The position numbers and the translations under genes are program-made. This document shows, one piece after another, positions 40,776 to 51,057 of a stretch of 64,000 nucleotides of DNA. How positions within the stretch are numbered: the first letter of the stretch is position 1; every line of letters starts with the position of its first letter. Source of the DNA: Geranomyces variabilis (Eukaryota; Chytridiomycota; Chytridiomycetes; Spizellomycetales; Powellomycetaceae); NCBI GenBank assembly GCA_027603065.1, contig JADGJP010000028.1, positions 289,146-353,145 on the forward strand, read 5' to 3'. Under the pieces are notes generated by a model. The model ran no database searches. It had not been told where the DNA came from and saw nothing but the letters and a program-made list of their open reading frames with translations.

Positions 40776-42305
40776 ATGGACGACAGCCACCCGCGGTTCT
40801 CGACGGCAGGAAGCGCAGCATCCGGCTGGCGGCGCTTTCTCTCGCTAAAGCGTTCAAAGTCGGCTTCAGGGTCGTCGTCCACCGCCTCGGCATCCGCCGC
40901 CGCCGCTCGAAACAACAGCAGCGCCAATTCTGCCAAGCAATGGGCCAGCACGCCAAACTCGCCCGCCGCATCGCCAAAGCGACCAACGACCGGCCGCTCG
41001 TTCCCTGAAATGTTTAGTCAACCTCGTCGTTCGCAGTCCTCAACCGCAATCAACCACCTTTCACAAATGCCGCCGTCGCCCTCATTTAATAATTATCAGC
41101 ATTATCAGCAGCCATCATCGCCGCTTGTCTCGCTTACTTCTCGCCAGTTAGCCGACTTGGCGTCGTGTGTCGTCGAGCGGCTAGACATGCACGACTACCG
41201 CACGGCGGTGCCTGCGTCAGCAATGCAGGCTGCTCGGGCGCTCGCTTCGACAAACCGCAGCGAAACTGCCTCATTGTCTTCTTCGACCGCCGCGGAAGCT
41301 CATGACAAGATTCGAGGCTTGTTTCCGGCCCAGCTGCATCGCCTCGCAATGGACGTAGAGATGGAGTGCGAGCGCCGCTTTCCCGACCTCGCGGTGTCGG
41401 TGCAGTCTTTGCAACAGGTCGCAGGGAACAATGGCTATGGCTTGGAAACTCTCGAGCGAGGAGGCCGTACTTTCCTCTCCTTGCCTCGAAAATCTGGGGG
41501 CGGCGGAGAATACTCATCTTCCCGCTCCACAATGATTCCTATGCGCTCGAGTTCACCGCAGATGCCGCCGCCGAGCGTTTTCAGAGATGTGCCCACGCCG
41601 CTTACGACCCGTCATAGCCTGTCTCGATCAAGGTCCCGCAGCAACCGCAAAGCTCCTTTTCCATCTCCAGAGTGCGAGACGCCTGCATCGTCTCCGCCGC
41701 TGGCCGCTAAGGCATATTCCCCGGCGGCCGAGCCAACATACGGCATCAACGGTCAACAACCGGCATCGCCTGTCAGCTACACTAGCAACCGTTACAGTGC
41801 TAAGGCTGCGCCTGCGGCCGAGCCACCGATGATTTCCGCTGCCGCGGCGGCGGCGTTTCCCTCGCCAGCGCTGTCGGCACCTGCTTCGCCTTCGAAACCG
41901 TCTGTATCCAATGCATCGTCGTCATCTGCGACGGCGCCTTCAACGGATGCGATGGCCTCAGCGTCGGCAAACTACACACACGAAGAGTTTGTCGCGGGAT
42001 TGGCGACCCTGACAACCTCGCAGCTCGTGGCCGCGGTCCGCGACGTGCAAGCCGTGATATCACGACAGCAGCGGCAAGACCACAAACCTGATAGTCCGTC
42101 ACCTCCGCCACCGTCGCTTGACGAATCCGGGGGAACGCCCTTGTCGTCGCCTTTATCGTCGTCGTCGGCTAAGCCCGACAGCGACTTGAGTGTTACACAC
42201 TGCCAAAACCTACTGCTGCAGCTCCCTGCCACGCGCGTAAAACTCATCTGGACCGCTGTGGCTGAAGAAGTGCGCAGGCGTGGGTTGAATGTGAATGTGC
42301 TTTAA
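40776..42305 (+). CDS. low-complexity scaffold-like protein with SHD-like helices
   Basis: Single exon, 509 aa from ATG 40776 (in-frame ATGs at 40575 and 40635 give longer, less likely forms). Mostly Ser/Pro/Ala-rich disorder with Ser-Arg repeats (SLSRSRSRSNRK). Two ordered helical stretches resemble each other: residues about 190-210 (IRGLFPAQLHRLAMDVEMEC) and the C-terminal LLQLPATRVKLIWTAVAEEV, both of the type L..LP...x.L..DV..E..RR seen in Spa2/GIT homology domains. That similarity is weak and made by eye. A cortical or polarity scaffold is a guess. The ATG sits right after a CT-rich leader. Confidence 0.55.
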   Translation: MDDSHPRFSTAGSAASGWRRFLSLKRSKSASGSSSTASASAAAARNNSSANSAKQWASTPNSPAASPKRPTTGRSFPEMFSQPRRSQSSTAINHLSQMPPSPSFNNYQHYQQPSSPLVSLTSRQLADLASCVVERLDMHDYRTAVPASAMQAARALASTNRSETASLSSSTAAEAHDKIRGLFPAQLHRLAMDVEMECERRFPDLAVSVQSLQQVAGNNGYGLETLERGGRTFLSLPRKSGGGGEYSSSRSTMIPMRSSSPQMPPPSVFRDVPTPLTTRHSLSRSRSRSNRKAPFPSPECETPASSPPLAAKAYSPAAEPTYGINGQQPASPVSYTSNRYSAKAAPAAEPPMISAAAAAAFPSPALSAPASPSKPSVSNASSSSATAPSTDAMASASANYTHEEFVAGLATLTTSQLVAAVRDVQAVISRQQRQDHKPDSPSPPPPSLDESGGTPLSSPLSSSSAKPDSDLSVTHCQNLLLQLPATRVKLIWTAVAEEVRRRGLNVNVL

Positions 42306-42855
42306 AAAGGCGGCCGTTCCTTTAAACCGAACCTTTTTGCGTTTATCGTTTCTTTTCTTATATAGTTCCCGATTCTTATAATTTGTTGTAAATACCAAGC
42401 TGCGTCCTTATTATCTTACCACCCTTTCTCACGCTTCCTTCCTCCCCTTGTGTCTTTGCGTATGCTTTGCTTGAAAATGAATGCGATGGACACTCTCTAT
42501 AATCCTACCCAAAAATTGTGCTCAATGCTGAGCGGATATTTCAAGCCGCCGTTCCCACAGCTTGAGCGATCTCTTGTTTTTGAACAGCCTTTTGAAAGTA
42601 GGCTCTATAGGACCCTTAAGCGTTCGGCGAGACGCCCTTTTGAAAGTAGATTTTGAAGGATTTCTACACGCCTGGCGAGGCGCGCCAAGCTATTGAAAAG
42701 TGCACGTTAGATTCTGCAAATTGGTGGCGATTATTATGTAAAATCATGAATGATATTGAATGTTTGTATAAGTGGAAATGGACAGTCATAACGATCAACG
42801 CAAGGGGACTTTTTATGAAAAGGGAAACTACACTACACAAGCTTGCATGATCGAT
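42306..42855. other. intergenic with a short direct repeat
   Basis: 550 bp between convergent genes. The 14-mer ccttttgaaagtag occurs at 42588-42601 and 42636-42649. A/T-rich 3' UTR sequence otherwise. Confidence 0.4.
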
Positions 42856-43463
42856 CTAATTGAGCGTGATGCGGTCCGCCGTGTCGTTAAAGTCGCCACC
42901 GACGTTCGAGTTTCCCGTCTTAGCGGGAACGGTGATTGACTTGTCGGGCCAGAAGTCCCTGACGGCGGTGAGGACGATGGACTTGCCGCGGTTATTATAA
43001 GCGGAAGTGACCTGGTTGTTGAAGCCCCAGTCGGCGAGGTCTATTTAGGGGGGACGTAATGCATTTAGATCCTCGATACACTTGCCAGCCGAGCTACGAG
43101 GTATTTGCAACACTTACTGTGAGTTCCAGGGTCGCTCCACTGAAGCTTACGGCCACGGTACTTGTCGTCCGCATAAATGCAAGCCCATCCGTTTCCGCAG
43201 CTCGAAGGCGCGGCGCGGCGGGCAAGACCGGCGTCAGAGCCAGACACCTTTGCGACAAACGCGTCGGCGTCGGCGTCCGAGTCAAAGCAGTGAGTGCCAG
43301 TGGCGCGGCTAGAGATGCATGCTTTGGCAGTGCCCCAGCCCTCGGTGCTCAGGTTGCGGACTTGGCCGTTGTGGTTGGCGATGACGCCAGCGGTGGTGGT
43401 GGGCGCGGCGAGAACGGTCGAGGCGAGCGAAGCGGTGGCGATGAGGACGGCGGCGAACTTCAT
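42856..43463 (-). CDS. secreted beta/gamma-crystallin-like protein (peptidase inhibitor I36-like)
   Basis: Two exons on the complement, 43118-43463 and 42856-43040; 176 aa. Signal peptide MKFAAVLIATASLASTVLAA. After an Ala/Ser-rich propeptide-like segment comes a single crystallin-type unit: CGNGWACIYADDKYRGRKLQ, WSDPGTH, then across the intron LADWGFNNQVTSAYNNRGKS. The pattern C-x-Y-x-x-x-x-Y-x-G ... F-N-N-x-V-T-S-x-x-N is that of Streptomyces-type I36 inhibitors and related crystallin-like extracellular proteins. Cys residues are paired in the mature part. A TATA box lies about 110 bp upstream of the start codon. Whether it inhibits proteases or binds calcium cannot be told from sequence. 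Confidence 0.72.
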
Positions 43464-43573
43464 TTTGCGTCTGACTAAAAGGGTGTGGTATAGGCGAGCA
43501 GGCAGGAGAAAGCGAAGGATGAGATGAGAGAGGATGGAGGAAAAGCCCCGGGAGATTGGCGAGAATCCCGCCC

Positions 43574-43581
43574 CTTTTATA
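43574..43581 (-). promoter_or_regulatory. TATA box of the crystallin-like gene
   Basis: TATAAAAG on the complement, about 110 bp before the start codon at 43463. Confidence 0.6.
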
Positions 43582-44641
43582 GCGGCATCCTCGCCATTCC
43601 AGGGTCTGCCTGCCCTCTAACGACCTGCCTCACTGTCTCAGACCAGGCTTTCGTTCCTTTCCACGTTTCTTGCGGCCGTATGGTCCCTCCCATTCCACCA
43701 ATGGCGATCATGTTGTGGTCCATTTGCTTTTTTCGCCAGCCGCTCCACCGTGAACCTCGTCTTCCAAGAGAATCAAGGCGCAAGCCCAGGTTTGAGCTGA
43801 CGGTGGCTTCTCACCTTTGCCTCAAGGGAAAAAGGGAAAAGAGGAAAAAAGTTAACTTTACGTACAACAAAAGCATGTGCTGTCAGGGTTTTTGGCGCGC
43901 ATTTCTCCTTTTGGGCCTGGTGGCGCACCCACCCACTTCGTGGCAGGATAGTGCAGCTTGCCGCCGATGAGTCCTTCCGGTGCGTGCGCTCCCTTTGTGT
44001 TTCACTCCGCCTGCTTCTTGCACTTGCATGTGCCCGGCGTGTGTGCATGCATGCGTGCGTCGAAAGCGGTCGTCGACGAGGACGGCAAGCTGTCGGGTGA
44101 CACCAAACTTGTCACGCAGGCGCGCGCCACGCGGCGCTTTCCACGGCGAACTCCACCGACAATGCCATGGCCGTTTGTTCAAAGCCAGCCCCGTTTCCTA
44201 ACTTCTTTCCACGGCCCCAGGGTCCTTCCACGCTACAGTGTACTCGTAGCGCGGGATCGTCGCTCCCTCAGCCTCGTCGTGCTGCGTTCGCGCGCTCATC
44301 GCTCATCCCTCCCTCAGCCTCCACTCCGGTGGGTCTTCCTCTCCGTGTGGGCTCGCGCGGGCGGGCGCGGGAAGCCAATGCCACTTCGCACTTCGACCAG
44401 CAAAAACAAGCGCGGGCATTGCAAGCGCAAGTGCGCAGCAGATGGCTCGAGCCGGCTGGAGCTGTCAGGGCGTAAGAACTCCGCCGGCAGCACTCACAGT
44501 CCCTTCCGCAATGCTTGCCAGCCTTTAGAAGCGCCCACGTCCCACGTCCCTGACGTTGCCAAACCCACCAACAGTCTCGACGTACCTCCCTTACATCGTC
44601 TCTGCCAACTTGACTTCCATTCCACTTCACATATAACAACA
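43582..44641. other. intergenic / long upstream region
   Basis: About 1.1 kb. A long + frame from 43958 runs into the small gene at 44642, but its first 228 residues are Arg/Pro/Ser-biased and look non-coding. It likely holds divergent promoters of the flanking genes. Confidence 0.35.
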
Positions 44642-44950
44642 ATGGGCCCTGCTCCTAAACACAAATCCGCCTCCGGATGCGGAAAGCGTCTCCCCACGAC
44701 CACCGCTGCTCACAAGAAGGCCTCCTCCGGCTACTCAAAGTCCACCACGACGAAAGTCTGGGGCCCCGATTTTTTTGCAAAGAAGACCGAGCGCGACACC
44801 CATACTATGAACAAAAGCAGCGGCAGCATCGACGCGCCTGGCTTCCAGTTCGATTATTATCTCAAGGTTTCCAAGAAAGGCAGCGGTGGCGGCGGCGGTG
44901 CTAGCAAGGACGCCCTGAAGAATGCTGCTTTGAAGATGCTGGGTAATTGA
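44642..44950 (+). CDS. small basic hypothetical protein
   Basis: 102 aa, MGPAPKHKSASGCGKRLPTT onward, rich in Lys, Ser and Thr with a short Gly run near the end and a terminal KDALKNAALKMLGN helix. Middle segment KVWGPDFFAKKTERDTHTMN looks ordered. The ATG has a favourable aacaATGg context after a long CT-rich leader with no in-frame stop. No family recognised; a nucleic-acid-binding or highly expressed small protein is possible from charge alone. Confidence 0.5.
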   Translation: MGPAPKHKSASGCGKRLPTTTAAHKKASSGYSKSTTTKVWGPDFFAKKTERDTHTMNKSSGSIDAPGFQFDYYLKVSKKGSGGGGGASKDALKNAALKMLGN

Positions 44951-45390
44951 AAACCTTCACGAGCAGCGAATTCGTAAATATGCTCTCTAGCAATTTAGCG
45001 TAGTTATGCAGTCATCCATTTTTTCTTGTAAAAAGCTGTTTGTACATACTTTTATCCCACATTTGAAGTTCTCTCAGCCTTTGGTTCTAAAGTTTCTGCC
45101 TTTCTTTGAGCTTGTGCGTGCGGCCAGGCTCACCTCACCCCAATTTCTGGTTTTGAAGGCATCGTCAACTGCGCGGACAAAATCTGATGACTCATTGTGA
45201 CAGCACGAGAATGGCTGCCGAGTTTTTGAGAGCGTGAGATGAATTGCAGCTCACGGAACATACACAATACTTGGAGTTAAATCAAATTGGTAACATTGGC
45301 GAACGTGCAATATTTTTGCAGAACCTCTGCGGTGTGTGTAAATCACTGCATGAGCTTTCAATTCTATATTAAGGTTCTATTTCTAACATC
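44951..45390. other. intergenic, convergent 3' ends
   Basis: 440 bp, A/T-rich, between two stop codons on opposite strands. Nothing recognised. Confidence 0.4.
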
Positions 45391-46516
45391 TTATTGTATA
45401 GGCTTTACGTGTTCACTTCGAGGCGTAACAGCATGCTGCTCAGCTTGATCGAAGAGTTTGGTCACTGCCTCCCAGTACGCTGCGGGATCCGCTTGCATAT
45501 GTCGGACGTGGGGTGTGTCCTTCCAGTTCTTTAGCGTCACGGGAGCGCCCAATCGACGGGCAGCCTCAGCATGCGCTTCCACCGCCTGATAAGGAATTAG
45601 CTCGTCACTCTCGCTGTACTGGTAGAGACGAGGGGGCAGAGATCCCACGTCTGATGGCGGTCCCAATCGGCGTAGTTCTAAAAGAGCGCGTCTCGACTTT
45701 TCCGTGGAATCTGGTGAACCGCTGATGAAATGGAACAAGCGCAGTGCAGAGAAAAGAACAGATAGAAGGGCTACCGCAACGGGGCGCGCAATGGGGTTTT
45801 TGATGGGAGCGGTAAAAGCGCGCACTGCTGTCGTGACGGTCAATTGACCAGGGCAAGAATCTTCCTCGCCAAAGCAAAAGAATGATAAGGATAGTGATGA
45901 TTCCGTCAAACGCCAGCAGCATTGCATTTACCAAAGACGATTCCAGCAGCATTCAGCGTTTGATTCTGGGATTGCAAGACATCGGTGAAGGTTTTGAGGC
46001 TCCTCGATCCGCCGTCGGAAAATACGTGAACGAAGCAAGAGGCAGTCGGCTTGGCACCTGCGCTGCTGCTATCATCGGCTACGACACCGTACTCTGCGAG
46101 TATAGGCCGCACGGGTGCAAGGACCCGAGCAGTTGTTGCTGCAGAGCGCAGAACATGGCTCTGCTGAGACTCGACGTACAGGACGCTCAGGTTCTTCTCC
46201 TTACGGTACCAGTCGCCGTATTTTTGAAGATGCCGGACGTTAGCATCCATCCAGCCTAAAGACCGCGGCGGTTAACAACAAAGTTTTGCAGGCATTCCCC
46301 GGCCATTTGTCGGCTGGTACCGAAGACAATGACCAGAGCGATGGATCGTGGTTCGGTTGACTGTCCGGCCTTGTCGAGCCACACGCCGTCTGCGACTCGC
46401 TGCATGTCGGGAACAAACTTGCTATGAGAGATGAATCGGGCGACGGTCCAAACGCCCTTCTGTCGATACGGTAGGCTCGAGGAGAGTCTTGGAAGGAGTC
46501 TTGGAAGGACAAACAT
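45391..46516 (-). CDS. TMEM53/DUF829 family alpha/beta-hydrolase-like protein
   Basis: Three exons on the complement: 46321-46516, 45932-46255 and 45391-45860; 329 aa. Family landmarks span the exon joins: ALVIVFG-WMDANVRHLQKY (the GW.dA..RHL.KY motif, split by intron 1), the nucleophile region CFVHVFSDGGS, GIVF-DSCPG (split by intron 2), then a hydrophobic segment VALLSVLFSALRLFHF, YSESDELIPYQAVEAHAEAA and WKDTPHVRHMQADPA near the end, where the acid and His of the triad should be. Animal TMEM53 sits in the nuclear envelope and fungal relatives are uncharacterised. ATG 46516 was chosen as the first in frame before FISHSKF. Only about 100 bp separate it from the divergent metacaspase. Confidence 0.85.
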
Positions 46517-46618
46517 GAAGACACGAGCTGGCACGGCAACTTGGCGGCCCCTCTCCGCTTTCTTCCCCGCCCCCTCCATCCTGCCATCGACATTCAGCCC
46601 AACCCCACACAACAACAG
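46517..46618. promoter_or_regulatory. divergent promoter DUF829 / metacaspase
   Basis: 102 bp between start codons, the shortest divergent promoter in the window. Pyrimidine-rich on the metacaspase side; no TATA box seen. Confidence 0.45.
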
Positions 46619-48186
46619 ATGGCATATCCAGGTCAATACGGAACCGGCGGTGGCCGTCACGGCCAGCATCATCAGCAGCAGCAACAACCGCAACAGCAGC
46701 AATACGCTCCGCCGCCGTTCCCGCCGCCGCCCGGCTACTACCCGCCGCCTCAGCAAAACCAGTGGGGTGGTCCACCACCGCAACAATACCCGCCGCCCCA
46801 GCAATGGAACCAGCAGCCTCCACAGCAGCAATGGCAGCAAGGGCCCGGCTATGCCCCGCCGGCTGGCGTTCCCGTCCCGGTCCCGCACGGCCCGCCACCA
46901 CAACAACCGCCACACGCCCCGTCACCGTACCACAGCGTACCAACACACCCGGGCCCGCCACCGCCCGCGGGATGGCCGCAGCCAGCACCATATCCTCAGC
47001 CGCCGAGTCAATACGTCCAGCAAACTGCTCGTAAGTAGCAGCCGATAGGGACATGAATTGACAGCAACGACAATTTATTGACTTTCGCTCATGGCGGGCA
47101 TTTTCTGTCAGCATATCTTAGTACCTGTTCGGGAAACAAGAAAGCTCTTTTGATAGGCATCAATTACAAAGGAACTAAAAGCGAGCTACGAGGTTGCATC
47201 AACGATGTCGCCAACATCAAATCGTTTCTTACGAACAAGTTCAATTTCCCGGACACACCGAGCAACTTGCTGGTGCTCACTGACGACAACCCAAACTGGC
47301 AGCTGCGGCCAACGCGAACCAATATGCTCCAAGCGATGCAGTGGCTCGTCAATGGCGCTCGCGCTGGAGACTCCCTCTTTTTCCACTTTTCGGGCCACGG
47401 GAGTCAAGTCAAAGACCTTGATGGCGACGAAGACGATGGCTATGACGAGACAATCTGTCCAGCGGACTACGAAACCGCTGGCCAGATTACGGACGATGAA
47501 ATGAACGCGATTATGGTTCGCAGTTTGCCCAACGGCGCTCGCCTGACGCTCATTATCGATGCCTGTCACTCGGGCTCAGCGATGGATCTTCCATTCACGT
47601 ATTTGCCTGATGGAAGTCTCAAAACCAATACCGTAACCAAGAAGTGTAAGTAAAGAAACAGAGGGAGATTGGCCGGTGGCTCACAAGCGGTCTTCACTCA
47701 TTTTTTGGCTTTTCCCACTCAGTGGGCAGTGCTGCAATGAGCGTCGGCAAAGGCTTCATGAAAGGCGGCATTCTCGGCGCCGGCATGTCGCTCATGAAAG
47801 CCGCAAGCAACATTACCAACCAAGGCCCGAGCCAGGAGCAACATGTTGCGATGAAGGGAAACCAGTTTGCCGACGTCATCCTGTTTTCGGGATGCAAGGA
47901 CAAACAAACATCCGCGGATGCAAGTTTCGGTGGACGATCAGCGGGAGCGATGACATATGGGTTCACAACGGCACTTGCTCAAAATCATTCCCCGACGTAC
48001 GGTCAACTTCTCGGCGAGATTCGGTAAGAAGATAACACACATGCGACTGATAGTAATTGCATATTGCCATGATAGTTAACAGCTTTTGCTTTTGGTTACA
48101 GGGCTATTTTGGCTGGCAAGTTCGAGCAACGCCCGCAGCTCAGCACTGGAAGATTGATGGACATGCAGCAAGTGTTCATCATGTAG
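46619..48186 (+). CDS. MCA1: type I metacaspase
   Basis: Caspase-fold cysteine protease cleaving after Arg/Lys, linked to stress and protein quality control. Exons 46619-47030, 47112-47645, 47723-48023 and 48102-48186; 443 aa. The prodomain (residues 1-137) is Pro/Gln-rich with no LSD1 zinc finger, as in fungal enzymes. Catalytic domain: NKKALLIGINYKGTKSELRG, H233 in FHFSGHGSQ, C289 in IIDACHSGS, then SGCKDKQTSADASF and the terminal QLSTGRLMDMQQVFIM. The calcium-site acids are in DLDGDEDDGYDETICPADYE. An intron falls between the p20-like and p10-like parts, just before a 30-residue Gly/Met/Lys linker (GKGFMKGGILGAGMSLM). Confidence 0.96.
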
Positions 48187-48658
48187 TTCTAGCGAACATC
48201 CTGCAGCGTAGACCATGCCCTCGTCCCAGTGTAACACACTAAAGCCTAATCCAAATAAAAAGCTGCGTAGTCGGACTTGTCGAACGCATCACCAGTGGCG
48301 TGGGCATTGGCGCGCTATGGTGTACGGTGGCTATATTAGAACGCAGGAATGTCGGAATGTTCATAACCATCGCGGACAATATTAAATGTTCCGTGCGTTT
48401 GCGTATTGGTGACGTCCGCGGGTCATGGCAGGATAGCTCTATTTTTAGAGCCCCAGATGAGGCGGTTCCGCCGGCGCCGACGTCAGCGGTTTTCGACAGC
48501 TCGGAGCCCTCAACAACATTTAAGAAGGCGGCCTCCGTCTCCCCCCCCCCCACCCCCAGCCCACTCGCCCTTCCTACCCTCCCCCCTTCCTCCTCGGACC
48601 TCGTACGCGGGACAAAGTTTTACGGTTTTAGACGACAACATCATACTTGAAAAACATT
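48187..48658. other. intergenic
   Basis: 472 bp with a C-run at about 48541-48558 and CT-rich leader sequence before the next gene. No coding signal I trust. Confidence 0.4.
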
Positions 48659-50932
48659 ATGGGTGCAGCATCGTCGTCACCCGACCCGGAACGCGGCGAA
48701 GGCCAGAAGTTTCGCATTCGCATGACCCTTCCCATTTTTGGGTACCTAACTATTCAGAACCTTGTCTTGTAAGTAAGAGAGCGATGCTGTCGGGAATGAT
48801 GATCGTTTGGTGACAAAGGATCATTTTTTAATTAGAGCTGTCGCTGTCGGTGTCACTTCCATTCTGCTGTACAATAACCAAGCGATCTCGAGCAATGACG
48901 ACACGGCATCGCTGGGCATTGCTACAGGTTTCGTACGAGCAAAATTCAAAGAGATATTTGCTTGCGTGTGCTTACACTGATCGGCTGTGGTTGGAATATT
49001 TTTAGCAAGGGCAACGGCGGCCCAAACTCAATTTATGCTTGCACAACAGCTGTCGTCCTCAATGTGTGAGTGCGGGCCTCTATGAACATCTGCAGAGAGC
49101 TATAGTGGGCTGACCTACCGCTTCAAGTAAACTTTAGCAACTTTCCGCTTCATGCGCTGGAAAACTCGGCTCAGCTGTCCGGAACTGGATTCATAAACGT
49201 CTCCAACTTTGAGAATTTGGCGCGATGGTTCTTACCTCAGGTTAGATTGGAAATCATACCGTGTACAGGTCGCTGCCTAGAGCAGCACTGATCTGACATC
49301 TTTAACTTTGGGCAGACGACGCAATACCCAATGTCCACGACGTTCGCGTGGGCGGAGTACCCTTCGGGCGACAATTTCGGAATCGCCGTTACGGGTAGCT
49401 GCCTGCGATTTACTTCGAAGAGCTCTGGCTGTTGCTCGCACCCGTGCTGATGTTTATAATAATCCTTTCAGGACCCAATAACTTGGTCGTTGAGATTGTC
49501 AACAGTAAACGAGGACGAGTATGTCCCGCTGCGCTCTATGATGCGCCTTCTGGCGGATGCAAAGTTTTGGCGGGCAAAAAAGCACGATATTCCATCAACT
49601 TGGACGGAACAATCAACCCTACCCCGGTCGAGACGCCCTCCTCTTCGAAGATTCCGTTCAATTCTCCCAATCTTGTTGGCAATGCCGGCAAACCGTGGGG
49701 ATATTATGCTCTGACTGCGGCCCCGCCCAACGTGGCATCGTGGTATCCTTTCGTTAAGCTGAGTAGCCCCGAACGCCAGACATTGGGTCTTTACTATGTA
49801 CGAGCGGCGCGGAATGAATTGATTACTCGGCAGCTTCATTAACATTTCCTTGCATCCTCACGCAGGTTCTTCCTGTTTGGTCGGGCAGCACTTTTCTCGG
49901 CACATTTGAAGGCGAAATGGAATTGACTCAGACACAGGCGTTCCTTTCCGATGCACTGAAGACGGTCACCCCGCACACGGTGATTTACATTGTTCAGCGC
50001 GCGGACGGCACATTGGTTGGCAGTACGGTGGACCCGGTCGTGTACATTCCGCCTACCAATGCTGTGAGTTGGCGGAACGTGATCTTCTTGCTAGATTTTG
50101 CATCACATGTATTAATATCGTATGTTTGGATAGACGAAACCTGCCATCGTTAACGTCAATACGACGACAAATGCCTTTGTCAACCTCACGCAGAACTACT
50201 TGCAGCAAAAGTTTGGCGCTTTGAACAGCATCCACGCTGTTACTCAAGCGTCGGTTTCTGACGCAGTTGCCGGTATTACCTATTTGGTGACGGTCACTCC
50301 GCTGCAAGACGGTAAAAACCTCGACTGGCTGATCATTCTTGGCGCGCCAGAGATGGTGAGTTAAACGCACCACCTTGCTGCCTTCGAGGATGCGCCGCAG
50401 CTTGGGCTAAATACCGCCTGCTCCCCAAGGACTACATCGGCGACAGCGTCGCCCTGCAACAAAGTCTATCTGACAACCTCGCAGCAAACAACCGCAAAGT
50501 CATCGGCGTGGTCGCCGGCATCATCGTCGCCTGCGTCGTAGCCGCAACGGGATACGTGTACATAGCTGTCGTCCGCCCACTGCATCAGCTGTGTGACGCC
50601 ATGCGAAAGGCGCAGAACTTTGACTTTTCGTCAATCGCCCAAGGCACGTTTACTACCTCGCCGAGCTTCTTGCGTGAAGTTTATGAGAGTCAGAAGGCGT
50701 TTTATGATATGACTACCAAGGTGAGCGCGAGTTTCTTTGTCCCCCCCCCCCTCCCGCTGCATGCTGAGAGAAGCTCACTTTCATGACCTTTCGTAACTAG
50801 TTCGCCATGGCGTTCAAGGCTAACAGATCGCTGGCGATGGGCGGCCAGAGCTCACAAGGAGCCCGGAATGAAAGTAGTAAAGGAAAGCTCGGGGCCAGTG
50901 CTCAGACGGTGCCGTTGCTGAGCCCCACTTGA
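48659..50932 (+). CDS. Cache-HAMP membrane sensor without an output domain
   Basis: Ten small exons: 48659-48768, 48836-48927, 49006-49063, 49138-49240, 49316-49394, 49472-49797, 49866-50063, 50134-50355, 50430-50720 and 50801-50932; 536 aa. Architecture: a short cytoplasmic N-terminus, TM1 (about 23-48), an extracellular region of about 370 residues with dCache-like pieces (YYALTAAPPNVASWYPFVKL, VLPVWSGSTFLGTFEGEMEL, VIYIVQRADGTLVGST), TM2 (about 419-444, VIGVVAGIIVACVVAATGYV), and a HAMP-like linker (VVRPLHQLCDAMRKAQNFDF). In related proteins a phrase like FAMAFKANRSL leads into a cyclase or kinase; here the frame stops 33 residues later at TGA 50930. No continuation was found before the next gene (antiparallel, stop at 51058). 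Ligand unknown. Confidence 0.8.
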
Positions 50933-51057
50933 GCTTTTCGTCGCGAGCCGGTTTACCGCGTGCAACAGCGAACGCTCATAACGCATCGCAGTTCACAATG
51001 ACGTATTGACCGCCTGTTGAATTTTGTCTATTCTAAGTCTATATGTTCAGTAACATT

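Noticed and set aside
43958-44641. Upstream extension of the small basic protein to 330 residues
   Set aside because: The added part is Arg/Pro/Ser-rich with no conserved look, while composition changes sharply at ATG 44642.
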